Part shown: positions 7,839 through 15,353 of the stretch, piece by piece | Layout: each line of letters starts with the position of its first letter | Numbering within the stretch: position 1 is the first letter of the stretch | Assembly: GCA_006969745.1 (NCBI GenBank) | Contig: CP030886.1 | Location: 2,887,234-2,951,233, forward strand | DNA from: Cytophagaceae bacterium | GTDB lineage: Bacteria; Bacteroidota; Bacteroidia; Cytophagales; Cyclobacteriaceae | Length of the DNA: 64,000 nucleotides | Direction of reading: 5' to 3' | Notes under the pieces: generated by a model | The model's input: the letters and a program-made list of their open reading frames with translations, nothing else | The model's database searches: none | Told to the model about the DNA's origin: nothing | Made by a program: the position numbers and the translations under genes

Positions 7839-9207
7839 GTTTTTCTAATCTTCGATATAATGAAGCTCGAGTGAGTCCAAGCTCCTTTGCTGCTTTGGAA
7901 ATATTTCCTTCATACTTATTCACTACTTTTTGAATAGTGATTTTTTCCATATCATCCAGATTATAAGAGTCTGGTTCGAGCGAAAGGTTGCTTTCAGGCT
8001 TTTGTGCCAAAAAGAAAAAGTCTTCAGGCATTAGCTGTCCATTGTCACTCATAATGATTGCACGCTCAATTGCATGCTGCAATTCTCGGATGTTTCCGGG
8101 CCATGGATATTTCTGTAGCTTTCCTACCGTAGAAGGAGCAACTCCATCAATGGTTTTACGGTATTTACCGGCATACATTTTCACGAAGTGATTGGCTAAC
8201 TGTTCCATGTCTTCCATGCGCTCACGTAGAGGTGGGAGTTGAATTTCAACGGTGTTGATTCTGTAAAGCAAATCCTGTCTGAAAGTATTCTCATTCACCA
8301 TTTCATATACAGGCATGTTTGTGGCACTGATCAACCTGATATCTACCGGAATTTCTTGATTGCTACCGATTCTAGTCACCTTTCGGTTCTGAATTGCGGT
8401 CAATAGTTTTGACTGAAGTGGCTGGCTTAGGTTGCCAATTTCATCCAAAAATAGTGTTCCGCCCGAGGCAACCTCAAATCGTCCGGCTCTGTCCTCTTTG
8501 GCATCTGTAAATGATCCTTTCTTATGTCCGAATAATTCACTTTCAAAAAGCGACTCGGTTATGGCGCCCATGTCCACTCCTATAAACGGCATGTCTTTTC
8601 TTAAAGACTTTTGATGGATAGCTCTGGCAATAAGCTCTTTCCCCGTTCCATTTTCGCCCAAAATCAAAACATTTGCATCGGTGGCAGCTACTTTATCGAT
8701 GAGTTTGAATACTTTTTTAATTGCATCACTTTCACCAATGATATCTTTGAAGGCCTTGCTGCTGTCTGCCTGTAAAGTTTTACTTGTTTGCTTTAGTTGT
8801 GAGACCTCCTTATAGCTCTTTTTTAATCTTGAAGCGCTCGAGAGAGTGGCTAGAAGTTTTTCATTTTGCCAAGGCTTCAATACAAAATCTGTAGCACCGG
8901 CCTTGAGTGCTTTCACGGCCATTTCCACATCTCCAAAGGCGGTAATAAGGATCACCACGGCTTGTGGGTCTTTTTCTAATATTTGCTCCAGCCAGTAGAA
9001 ACCTTCTTTCCCACTAGTAGTATCCTGGCTGTAGTTCATATCCAGAAGGATTACATCAAATGTGTCATTATTGAGGAGGAAAGGAATTTTTCGCGGGTCC
9101 TTTTCGATTACCACCTCTTTGATGTGTTTCTTAAGCAGCATCTTAGCTGCTAATAGCACATCTTCGTCATCATCAATAATCAATATTTTATTTATTTCTT
9201 CGTCCAC
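7828..9207 (-). CDS. NtrC-family sigma-54-dependent response regulator
   Basis: The 459-residue protein has a receiver domain with Asp56 in VILLDMNYS and Lys111 in LKPW. An AAA+ domain follows, with Walker A GENGTGK (184-190), Walker B FLDEIG (253-258) and the sigma-54 contact loop. This loop reads GSFTDA (231-236) instead of the classic GAFTGA. A Fis-type helix-turn-helix ends the protein (ISKAAKELGLTRASLYRRLEKHGL, about 436-459, in two parts). The start codon is GTG at 9207. A -24/-12 element lies about 18 bp beyond the predicted transcription start, suggesting autoregulation. It works with the kinase gene that overlaps it. Homologous pairs in Bacteroidota often sit beside MacAB-type efflux genes, as here. 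Confidence 0.95.
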   Translation of the reverse strand: MDEEINKILIIDDDEDVLLAAKMLLKKHIKEVVIEKDPRKIPFLLNNDTFDVILLDMNYSQDTTSGKEGFYWLEQILEKDPQAVVILITAFGDVEMAVKALKAGATDFVLKPWQNEKLLATLSSASRLKKSYKEVSQLKQTSKTLQADSSKAFKDIIGESDAIKKVFKLIDKVAATDANVLILGENGTGKELIARAIHQKSLRKDMPFIGVDMGAITESLFESELFGHKKGSFTDAKEDRAGRFEVASGGTLFLDEIGNLSQPLQSKLLTAIQNRKVTRIGSNQEIPVDIRLISATNMPVYEMVNENTFRQDLLYRINTVEIQLPPLRERMEDMEQLANHFVKMYAGKYRKTIDGVAPSTVGKLQKYPWPGNIRELQHAIERAIIMSDNGQLMPEDFFFLAQKPESNLSLEPDSYNLDDMEKITIQKVVNKYEGNISKAAKELGLTRASLYRRLEKHGL

Positions 9208-9236
9208 AGGATTTGTATTTATGTAATTATTAAAGG

Positions 9237-9250
9237 GCTACAACTGTGCC
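9237..9250 (-). promoter_or_regulatory. Sigma-54 (-24/-12) promoter for the NtrC-like gene
   Basis: On the minus strand the sequence reads TTGGCACAGTTGTAGC. This has GG and GC separated by exactly 10 bases, with TGGCAC matching the -24 consensus in full and TAGC in place of TTGC at -12. Transcription would start near 9225, 18 bases before the GTG start of the response regulator. The gene behind it is itself a sigma-54 activator, so the site suggests positive autoregulation. Confidence 0.7.
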
Positions 9251-9324
9251 AAGACCTAAAATAGGCCTAAATACAGTTTAATCGTTAAAACTAATGAAAT
9301 TATTGTTCGAAAGTGAACAGTGAA

Positions 9325-10791
9325 CTATTGATTATTAACAATATTGAACACATTTGACAATCCAAGGATAGGGACTCCCGTAATGTGATAGTATTCAGCT
9401 TTACTTTTTTCCCACTTGGTAAAAGCATCGAAGTAATCTGTTTGAGCCTCGATGTATTTATCCTGCTGAATATTTAATTTGAACAGATCAGTTTCTCCGT
9501 TTTGTAGATTGATGATTTCGGCTTCAAGTAATCTGCGGTAGTTCTGAGATACACCCTGATATTGAATGAGCAAATCCTGAAAAGCGTTGCTTTGAGCGTA
9601 CGCTCCCAAAACTTCATTTTTGATATTGATCTGACTTTGAGCTAGCTCATATTCGTTGCTTTGGAGTTTCAGTCGTGTTTGTTGAAGTTTTCCTCTTTCC
9701 TTTCTCAAAAGGATAGGAAATGAAAAGTCTATTCCCATTTTATAGTTTTCCCCAAAATCCACTGAACCTCCATTGAAGTTTGGATCGAGTGGCGCATCAA
9801 TCAAGGAGTACGACAGGTCTATTTGAGGTTTTATACTCTCCTTGGCCCATCTCAGGTCTGCATCTAGTTGATTTCTTTTTCCTTCTAATTTGCCAATCTC
9901 AGGATGGCTGGTAAGCGCAAATTCAATCGCACCTCGCAATTCAGTATCTCGTGGTGTGCTGAATAGGGTAGATGAGTCTGGCAATACACTGGCCTGTAGT
10001 TCTAATGGCACAAGATTTTCAGACCACAGATGTTTAGAAAGGTTCAATTTTGAGAGTTCGTATTCGAGCTGTGTTTTCCTGAAGTCTACTGTGCGTTTCT
10101 GCAGATTGATTTTGGCCTGCAGTGTATCCACAACGGCAGCTTCTCCAAATTCATAGTCAATCAATGTTCGATCAAAAAGATTTTGTGCCAGGTCAATTGC
10201 CTGATCCATTAACTGCATTCGTTGATAGAAGAGATACCAGTTCCAGTAATCTTTAATGATTGTGAAAAGTATTTTGTTTACTTCTTTGATTTGCTCTGCT
10301 TCGGCTATTTGTGAAAAGGCGTCTGCTCTTTTGATCATATTTCTTCGTTCATCAAAGAACAACCCTTTCCCCAAAGGAACGGAGATTCCAATAGCTACTT
10401 GTTGATTATCCGTGTCGTCAGAAATAAAGTTTTCAGGATTTAAAAACTCACCTGTGTTTTGAGTGAACTCGACTTTTGGGTCTATGCCAATCCAGGTGGG
10501 TATTTTGAAAGTTGTATTAAGCAGGTTGTAATATTCGGTTTCTTTGAAGTCTTTAAGGTCATAATTGAGCTCAATTTTGGGATCTAATTGACCCCTGGCT
10601 TCACGAATGGTTGCTTCTGCGTTTTCGTTTAGTAGGTTGGCTTGCTTTACTATCGGGTGATAGGAGAGGGCCATCTTCAGCACAGTTTCCAAAGAAAGGA
10701 AAGAGGTATCCGCTGCAATGGTATCTGCAGAAGTACCCTGACTAAACAGTAGACCTGGGAGTATCAATAGGATAGATAAAAACACTCTCAT
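9325..10791 (-). CDS. TolC-family outer-membrane efflux protein
   Basis: The 488-residue protein begins with a Sec signal peptide (MRVFLSILLILPGLLFSQG) and is composed of long alpha-helical stretches with the duplicated outer-membrane efflux protein pattern. The N-terminal half contains LSLETVLKMALSYHP, and LRWAKESIKPQIDLSYSL opens the second half. It should form the trimeric outer-membrane duct for the adjacent transporter. Its start overlaps the end of the HlyD-like gene by 4 bp, and it is the last gene of the tetR-ABC-hlyD-tolC operon. It differs clearly from the second TolC-like protein at 17468, so the two systems appear to have separate exit ducts. Confidence 0.92.
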   Translation of the reverse strand: MRVFLSILLILPGLLFSQGTSADTIAADTSFLSLETVLKMALSYHPIVKQANLLNENAEATIREARGQLDPKIELNYDLKDFKETEYYNLLNTTFKIPTWIGIDPKVEFTQNTGEFLNPENFISDDTDNQQVAIGISVPLGKGLFFDERRNMIKRADAFSQIAEAEQIKEVNKILFTIIKDYWNWYLFYQRMQLMDQAIDLAQNLFDRTLIDYEFGEAAVVDTLQAKINLQKRTVDFRKTQLEYELSKLNLSKHLWSENLVPLELQASVLPDSSTLFSTPRDTELRGAIEFALTSHPEIGKLEGKRNQLDADLRWAKESIKPQIDLSYSLIDAPLDPNFNGGSVDFGENYKMGIDFSFPILLRKERGKLQQTRLKLQSNEYELAQSQINIKNEVLGAYAQSNAFQDLLIQYQGVSQNYRRLLEAEIINLQNGETDLFKLNIQQDKYIEAQTDYFDAFTKWEKSKAEYYHITGVPILGLSNVFNIVNNQ

Positions 10792-12122
10792 TTCGTGAGA
10801 TCTTTAGCTTCAGATTCTATGTCTTTGTACATGGTGGCCGGGAAACCATTCATATTTCTCCATATTTCATACCATATAGGCACGTTGTTAAGCATCACCC
10901 ATCCTTTGGCAGCTGATCCCATTCGAAGTAAGTCAGGCCAGGCTTCATCTTCAGGATCAGGTTTTACTATGATACGAAACATACCATTTTTACTTTCCAC
11001 CCGATCTATTATTGCCACAATCCCGCCAAATGTGCCGACGGAAGCGTTTGGCCAACCCGAAAATGCAAGTGCAGGCCAGCCATCAAACTCAACCCGAACC
11101 TTTCTTCCTTTAGCGATTAGTGGCATGTCCATAGCTTTCACATACATCTCAAATGCAATATCCTCAGATTGGGGGAGGATGGTGGCAACGGCTCCGCCTT
11201 CCTTAATCGTTTCTCCAAGGCCGACTTTCACAGCTTTAACCACGTACCCGGATTGCGGAGCAATAATCTGATACTGGGATTGGCGAACCTGAACATTTGT
11301 GAGCTCATTTTCCATTTTTGAAATCTCTGCCTGAGTTTCATTTCTGCTTGCAATCGTTTCATTCAGATTTGATTGGGCCTTACTGATTTTGTCTGAATAG
11401 TCTGCTTCTACTGAAGCCAGCTCTAGTGTAGCATTGGCCAGGTCCGCCTTTCTTTGGAGCCATTCGTTTTCTGCTTTTAGCACTTTGGCACTGCTATTCT
11501 GAAACTTGTTTTCAATTTCCTGAAACTTCGTCAAGGTAATGTTACCGGCATCAAATCGATTTTTGTTCCGCTCAAAAATGCTTTTCGCATTCTCATAATT
11601 CACCTGCTCGGCAACAAATGCCAACGAGTCTGCCTCCAGTTTCAATTTTGATTGTTGCAGTTTGTTTTTGGTCTGAGCCATTTTTGCTCTTACGGCATTT
11701 TCTAATGCAACAATTTGCCTATTCAATGCTGCAATTTTTTTATCCTTCGCATCTGCAGCATTCTTTTTTGCATCTAATTGCTCCTGAATCCTTGGCACAA
11801 GATTCGGATCAAAGTATTTATCCTTGATCTCAGATATGGTGAGAAGTGTATCTCCTTTATTAACATAGTCTCCTTCAATAATATGCCACTCAGTGATTCT
11901 TCCAGCTATAGCCGACTCTACCATTTGTGGTCTATTTCCCGGATTTAAAGCCGTTAATTTTCCCTTACCTCTAATGTTTTGCTGCCAAGGCAGAAAGAGA
12001 AACAATATGAAAATTGCAACAATAACTAAAAGGACTTTAGCTACTGTACGACCAATGCCGGGTGTCTTCAGCGTTCGAAGAGAATACAGTTGGGTTTCTG
12101 CTAGTTTATCTAAGTGATCCAT
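10788..12122 (-). CDS. HlyD-family membrane-fusion protein
   Basis: The 444-residue protein has one transmembrane anchor (about 27-44, AKVLLVIVAIFILFLFL). A split biotinyl-lipoyl-like domain opens with IAGRITEWHIIEGDYVNKGD and closes with QIIAPQSGYVVKAVKVGLGE. Between them is a long coiled-coil hairpin, rich in Ala, Lys, Glu and Gln (about 115-270). A beta-barrel and a short C-terminal tail follow. It would bridge the inner-membrane ABC protein and the TolC duct in a type-I-like exporter. It overlaps the ABC gene upstream by 1 bp and the tolC-like gene downstream by 4 bp, so the three are translationally coupled. The substrate is unknown. Confidence 0.92.
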   Translation of the reverse strand: MDHLDKLAETQLYSLRTLKTPGIGRTVAKVLLVIVAIFILFLFLPWQQNIRGKGKLTALNPGNRPQMVESAIAGRITEWHIIEGDYVNKGDTLLTISEIKDKYFDPNLVPRIQEQLDAKKNAADAKDKKIAALNRQIVALENAVRAKMAQTKNKLQQSKLKLEADSLAFVAEQVNYENAKSIFERNKNRFDAGNITLTKFQEIENKFQNSSAKVLKAENEWLQRKADLANATLELASVEADYSDKISKAQSNLNETIASRNETQAEISKMENELTNVQVRQSQYQIIAPQSGYVVKAVKVGLGETIKEGGAVATILPQSEDIAFEMYVKAMDMPLIAKGRKVRVEFDGWPALAFSGWPNASVGTFGGIVAIIDRVESKNGMFRIIVKPDPEDEAWPDLLRMGSAAKGWVMLNNVPIWYEIWRNMNGFPATMYKDIESEAKDLTK

Positions 12123-14287
12123 TAGTAGATATCTTTTAGTATTTCCTCTTTTTTAATTAATTCCTCGAATGGCCCGTAGGCTAGTTGCTTGCCATTTTCA
12201 AGGAAAAGAACGTTATCGCATGCAGCCATGACCAGCGGGTCATTGGATACCACTATAAGCGTCCATTTCCGCTTAGGGTCTGTAAGAAGTTCTATGAGTT
12301 TGAGCCTTTCACGCTTCGAAAAATTATTGAAAAAATCATTTAAGATTAGCATGGCTGGCCTCTTGGCAAGACACCTTGCCAATACAAGTTTGTTTACAAA
12401 TGAGGACGAAAATCCTTTACCACCACTGAGCACTTCAGTGTTTAGCCCATTTGGGAGTCGGTTGATGTCGTCTTTGAGTCCAACATCCTCAATAGCATCA
12501 AGCGCATTTTTAATATCCGAAGTTGGCTTCCCTACCAAAATATTTTCGAGGATGGTTCCTTCGAAGATGTCTTCCTGAGAAACATTCTTCCCAATCCGAT
12601 CTCTGATATAGGTGGCATCCAAATCCCTGAGAGAGTAGCCATTATAGGTCATTATCCCTGTATAATTCTGATGAATACCTGCAATAATGTTGGTGAGTGT
12701 GGTTTTGCCAGAACCACTTCCTCCGCTAATACACAATGATCTTCCCTTCTCAATTTCTACTGTAATATTTTTTAGTGAAGCGACTTGCCCTCCTGGATAT
12801 GTATAAGAAACATCATCCATTTTCACTTCATATCCATCTTTTAGTTTGGAAGCAGGAATATCGATTCCGCCAGTGTTCTCAAGTGGAAGATCTGTTACAT
12901 GTGCGATTTTGTCAACTGCCGTTAGCATATCATAAACCACATCCATATACATAATGATTTTCTCAACAGAAGCTAATACGAGGATGATGATCACCTCGGA
13001 AGCCACAAACTGACCGAGAGTAATTTCCCGTTGAATTACGAGAATTGTACCAAGAATAAGAAGTCCTCCTGTAATGAGAGCTTTGAACAAGAGGATGAAA
13101 GAATACTGTGAGATAAGAATTTTGAAGTGTGAACTTCTATTCTCTAAGTAATTGTTTACCAGATAATCTGTTTTCCTTAAAGGCAAAACTGTGTTTCCGG
13201 CCAGCTTAAAAGAATAGAGTGTTCGCGCCATCTCCTCCAACCAATAAACTACCTTGTATTTATACTTAGATTCTTTGATTGAACTCTTCAAGCCTTTTGG
13301 ACCGGTAAAAAAGAAAATAAGAAATAGCAATCCCAGAAGACCTGATCCAAAAACAATGAAAAATGGGTGATAAAAGGATAATAGGAGCAGGCCAAATAGA
13401 ATTTGAATAATCGCAGTAGACAGGTCGATAAGTATTTTAGGGAGTCCTTTCTGGAGTGTCAAAACATCAAAGAACCTGTTCATAAGTTCCGGCATATGCA
13501 TATTGAGCACCGATTCCATTTTGATTCTGGGGACTCGAAAGGCAAACTCAAAAGCGGATTTTGTAAAAACTCTTCTTTGAAGGTATTCCACTATTGTAAT
13601 CTGAAGAACTTGTAGAATACCCGAGCCAAGTGTACCTATTATGATAAGTCCAATAAGCAGGTAGACTGAGCTAAAAACTACTCCGCCGGATATTAGCTCC
13701 ACCGCGGCCTGGATTCCCAATGGTAATGTGAGACTGACTAATCCTATGAGTGCGGCGTAAACGTAAACGAAGAATATATCTTTTTTATCAGCAGATAATA
13801 GCTGAAAAAGTCTTCTTACAGGGGAGACTTTTTTGTTTTCAGCACCTGACATGAAACTTTGATAGGCAAAGCAAGAGAGCGTAAATACTTCGCCATCACT
13901 ATTGGATGAAAATCTCACTTCATCCAAATTGTTTAGCTCAAGTATTTTTAAATCACCGGCATTGGTAATGAATTCTAGAAATATCCTTTTCTTTTTGTCT
14001 TTTCTTAAAAATGCCGGGTAAAAACCTTCTTGTTCCACAAAGACGATAAGTGGTGTCTTATTGTCAGTGATTAAGCCATCAAGTTTGTCTCTACGAAGGT
14101 ATTTTTCAATTAAAACAACTCCAGCATCGTTTGCAGCTTCAATCAAATCTCGCTGGAACTCTGCGATCTCGTTGGACTCATATTGCCGCGGTATCATATC
14201 TACACCCTGCAGATTTGAAATATTCAAATCCATCTTGAGCTTGGCAGCACATTCCTGTAAACATCTTATTATTTGCTGGTTATTCAT
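12122..14287 (-). CDS. ABC exporter (TMD-NBD fusion) with degenerate ATPase motifs
   Basis: The 721-residue half-transporter has an N-terminal soluble domain (1-150), possibly a remnant of the peptidase-like domain of type I exporters. Membrane segments span about 168-450, and the nucleotide-binding domain about 485-721. Walker A is normal (GGSGSGKTT, 522-530), and Gln571 of the Q-loop and LSGG (620-623) are kept. However, Walker B reads MLILND, so the Mg-binding Asp is Asn650 and the catalytic Glu is Asp651. The H-loop His is Asn682 (VVSND), and about six extra residues follow LSGG. The D-loop is also lost. It sits between tetR and hlyD with 4-bp and 1-bp overlaps. It may hydrolyse ATP poorly or need a partner. 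Confidence 0.88.
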   Translation of the reverse strand: MNNQQIIRCLQECAAKLKMDLNISNLQGVDMIPRQYESNEIAEFQRDLIEAANDAGVVLIEKYLRRDKLDGLITDNKTPLIVFVEQEGFYPAFLRKDKKKRIFLEFITNAGDLKILELNNLDEVRFSSNSDGEVFTLSCFAYQSFMSGAENKKVSPVRRLFQLLSADKKDIFFVYVYAALIGLVSLTLPLGIQAAVELISGGVVFSSVYLLIGLIIIGTLGSGILQVLQITIVEYLQRRVFTKSAFEFAFRVPRIKMESVLNMHMPELMNRFFDVLTLQKGLPKILIDLSTAIIQILFGLLLLSFYHPFFIVFGSGLLGLLFLIFFFTGPKGLKSSIKESKYKYKVVYWLEEMARTLYSFKLAGNTVLPLRKTDYLVNNYLENRSSHFKILISQYSFILLFKALITGGLLILGTILVIQREITLGQFVASEVIIILVLASVEKIIMYMDVVYDMLTAVDKIAHVTDLPLENTGGIDIPASKLKDGYEVKMDDVSYTYPGGQVASLKNITVEIEKGRSLCISGGSGSGKTTLTNIIAGIHQNYTGIMTYNGYSLRDLDATYIRDRIGKNVSQEDIFEGTILENILVGKPTSDIKNALDAIEDVGLKDDINRLPNGLNTEVLSGGKGFSSSFVNKLVLARCLAKRPAMLILNDFFNNFSKRERLKLIELLTDPKRKWTLIVVSNDPLVMAACDNVLFLENGKQLAYGPFEELIKKEEILKDIY

Positions 14288-14961
14288 TTTTTCAAAGAAT
14301 TGAAAATGATCGTAGATAAGTATTGATAGTTTTGTTCATGCACATCTTCTGCGTTTTTAATATCTGAAAGACGTGGTAGGTGTGCTGCGAAAAATACCTG
14401 CTGATGAGCAGCCTCCAGACATGTACTGGTCAAGGATCTTGGAAACTCAAAATCAGGATTGATTTCAATCATATATGAGGCAATGGTTTCGCACAGTGAT
14501 TTATATCCTCTGAAAACTCCCTCTTTATTGATTTCATCTACATTCTTTGTTAAATAGGTTTTATCAGATTCGTTGATTACAATTTGTTGTAACACCGATT
14601 CGCTAATGCCTGGAAAACTATCGTCATCTTTTAATTGATTAGTTATTAATCGGATGGCGATTCTCAGTTTTTCTTCCGGATCTGAAATGTTGTGAGTTTC
14701 GAAAGTAATCCGGTATTCCACATAATTCCAGTACCAGGAAATCAAGTACACCAATAACCGATGCTTGTTTTCAAAGTATCTGTATATAGATGCTTCTGTC
14801 GATCCTATTTGAGTAGATAACTTCTTAAAGGTGAACGACTCAAATCCGATTTTATCAATTAGAAAAATGCTCTCTTTCACAATTTTCTGACCTAAATCGC
14901 TTGTTTGCGGATCTCTCAGATAAAGAGCCGAATTCAATTGCATTTGAAGCTTTGCTATCAT
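14284..14961 (-). CDS. TetR/AcrR-family transcriptional regulator
   Basis: The 225-residue protein has a TetR-type helix-turn-helix near residues 30-75. The recognition part reads KKLSTQIGSTEASIYRYFENKHRLL, quoted here in one piece only as far as its key residues S53-E55 and Y59-R60-Y61-F62. A helical ligand domain follows. It is the first gene of the minus-strand operon and overlaps the ABC gene by 4 bp, so it probably controls its own operon and perhaps the divergent efflux genes. Inverted ATAGT/ACTAT repeats begin 14 bp upstream of its ATG and are candidate operators. The inducer is unknown. Confidence 0.9.
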   Translation of the reverse strand: MIAKLQMQLNSALYLRDPQTSDLGQKIVKESIFLIDKIGFESFTFKKLSTQIGSTEASIYRYFENKHRLLVYLISWYWNYVEYRITFETHNISDPEEKLRIAIRLITNQLKDDDSFPGISESVLQQIVINESDKTYLTKNVDEINKEGVFRGYKSLCETIASYMIEINPDFEFPRSLTSTCLEAAHQQVFFAAHLPRLSDIKNAEDVHEQNYQYLSTIIFNSLKK

Positions 14962-14974
14962 TATTGTTTATTTG

Positions 14975-15000
14975 ACTATCAAATATAATAGTAAAACTAT
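14975..15000. promoter_or_regulatory. Candidate TetR operator (ACTAT/ATAGT inverted repeats)
   Basis: Three half-sites lie in a row: ACTAT at 14975-14979, ATAGT at 14988-14992 and ACTAT at 14996-15000. The second pair forms a perfect 5-bp inverted repeat with a 3-bp centre. The cluster starts 14 bp upstream of the tetR ATG, where an autorepressing TetR protein would normally bind. Assignment to this regulator is inference. Confidence 0.45.
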
Positions 15001-15045
15001 CATAACGAGCAAAAATCATTATGGTTTTGATTTTTTTTTCATTCG

Positions 15046-15136
15046 AATTTTTGCTAACATTGAAGTCATTAGTCCTTTTTATTTTGAGTTTTTGACCTTT
15101 GGGTTCAGGTGTTAGTCCTCCTGAACCTTTTTTTTT
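15046..15136 (+). ncRNA. Candidate small RNA or leader with orphan terminator
   Basis: A strong hairpin GGTTCAGG-N10-CCTGAACC (15102-15109 with 15120-15127) is followed by nine T on the plus strand (15128-15136). No plus-strand gene lies upstream, since tetR is on the minus strand. A weak promoter match, TTTG-N16-AATTTTTG, is at 15026-15053, which would give a transcript of about 75-80 nt. The alternative is a premature terminator in the leader of the adaptor gene at 15354. The promoter is poor, so the start is uncertain; the terminator itself is clear. Confidence 0.4.
15102..15136 (+). terminator. Rho-independent terminator without an upstream gene
   Basis: An 8-bp perfect GC-containing stem with a 10-nt loop is followed by an uninterrupted T9 run on the plus strand. 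On the minus strand the A run precedes the stem, so it would not terminate tetR transcripts. The position, 218 bp before the adaptor gene, fits either a small RNA end or attenuation. Confidence 0.75.
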
Positions 15137-15206
15137 GCCTTTTAAGGTATTTTTCAAAACTCCACCATCACATCCCTTCTTCCATTTCCATTCAGTGATC
15201 GAAAGC

Positions 15207-15293
15207 GTACACTTTTCTGTACCATTCTGTACATGCCAATTGTAAACAATTTGTACAAGTAAAATATAAATAACTGTAATTCAGTCGATTACA
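15207..15293 (+). promoter_or_regulatory. Cluster of TGTAC and TGTAAT repeats upstream of adaptor gene
   Basis: TTCTGTAC occurs at 15215-15222 and 15225-15232, exactly 10 bp apart and so on one face of the helix. GTACA at 15207-15211 forms an inverted repeat with the first TGTAC. TTGTACAA at 15251-15258 is a perfect palindrome, and TGTAAT (15275-15280) mirrors ATTACA (15288-15293). They lie 60-150 bp before the adaptor gene and look like an activator or repressor array. Confidence 0.45.
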
Positions 15294-15353
15294 ATTAATG
15301 GCATTCTTATTGGCATTATGCCGTCCGAAAACCTAAAACGACCAAATTGTTAA

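Larger units (their letters stand above)
14962..15353. promoter_or_regulatory. Divergent control region between two export operons
   Basis: This is the only gene-free stretch over 300 bp in the window. It holds, left to right, ACTAT/ATAGT repeats beside tetR (14975-15000), a possible short plus-strand transcript ending in a strong terminator (15046-15136), GTACA/TGTAC repeats (15207-15232), a TTGTACAA palindrome (15251-15258), a TGTAAT-N7-ATTACA repeat (15275-15293) and a GGCAT-T-ATGCC palindrome (15312-15322) close to the adaptor gene. I see no convincing coding frame. A lysine-rich minus frame overlaps tetR and the terminator and is not believable. Confidence 0.75.

Noticed and set aside
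14855..15157. Lysine-rich minus-strand frame of 100 residues upstream of tetR
   Set aside because: It overlaps the tetR start in another frame and runs through the A/T-rich terminator hairpin, with no family pattern.
15299..15322. Possible sigma-54 promoter TGGCATTCTTATTGGC before the adaptor gene
   Set aside because: The spacing is GG-N11-GC rather than N10, and the -12 half is poor; the palindrome GGCATTATGCC is a better description.
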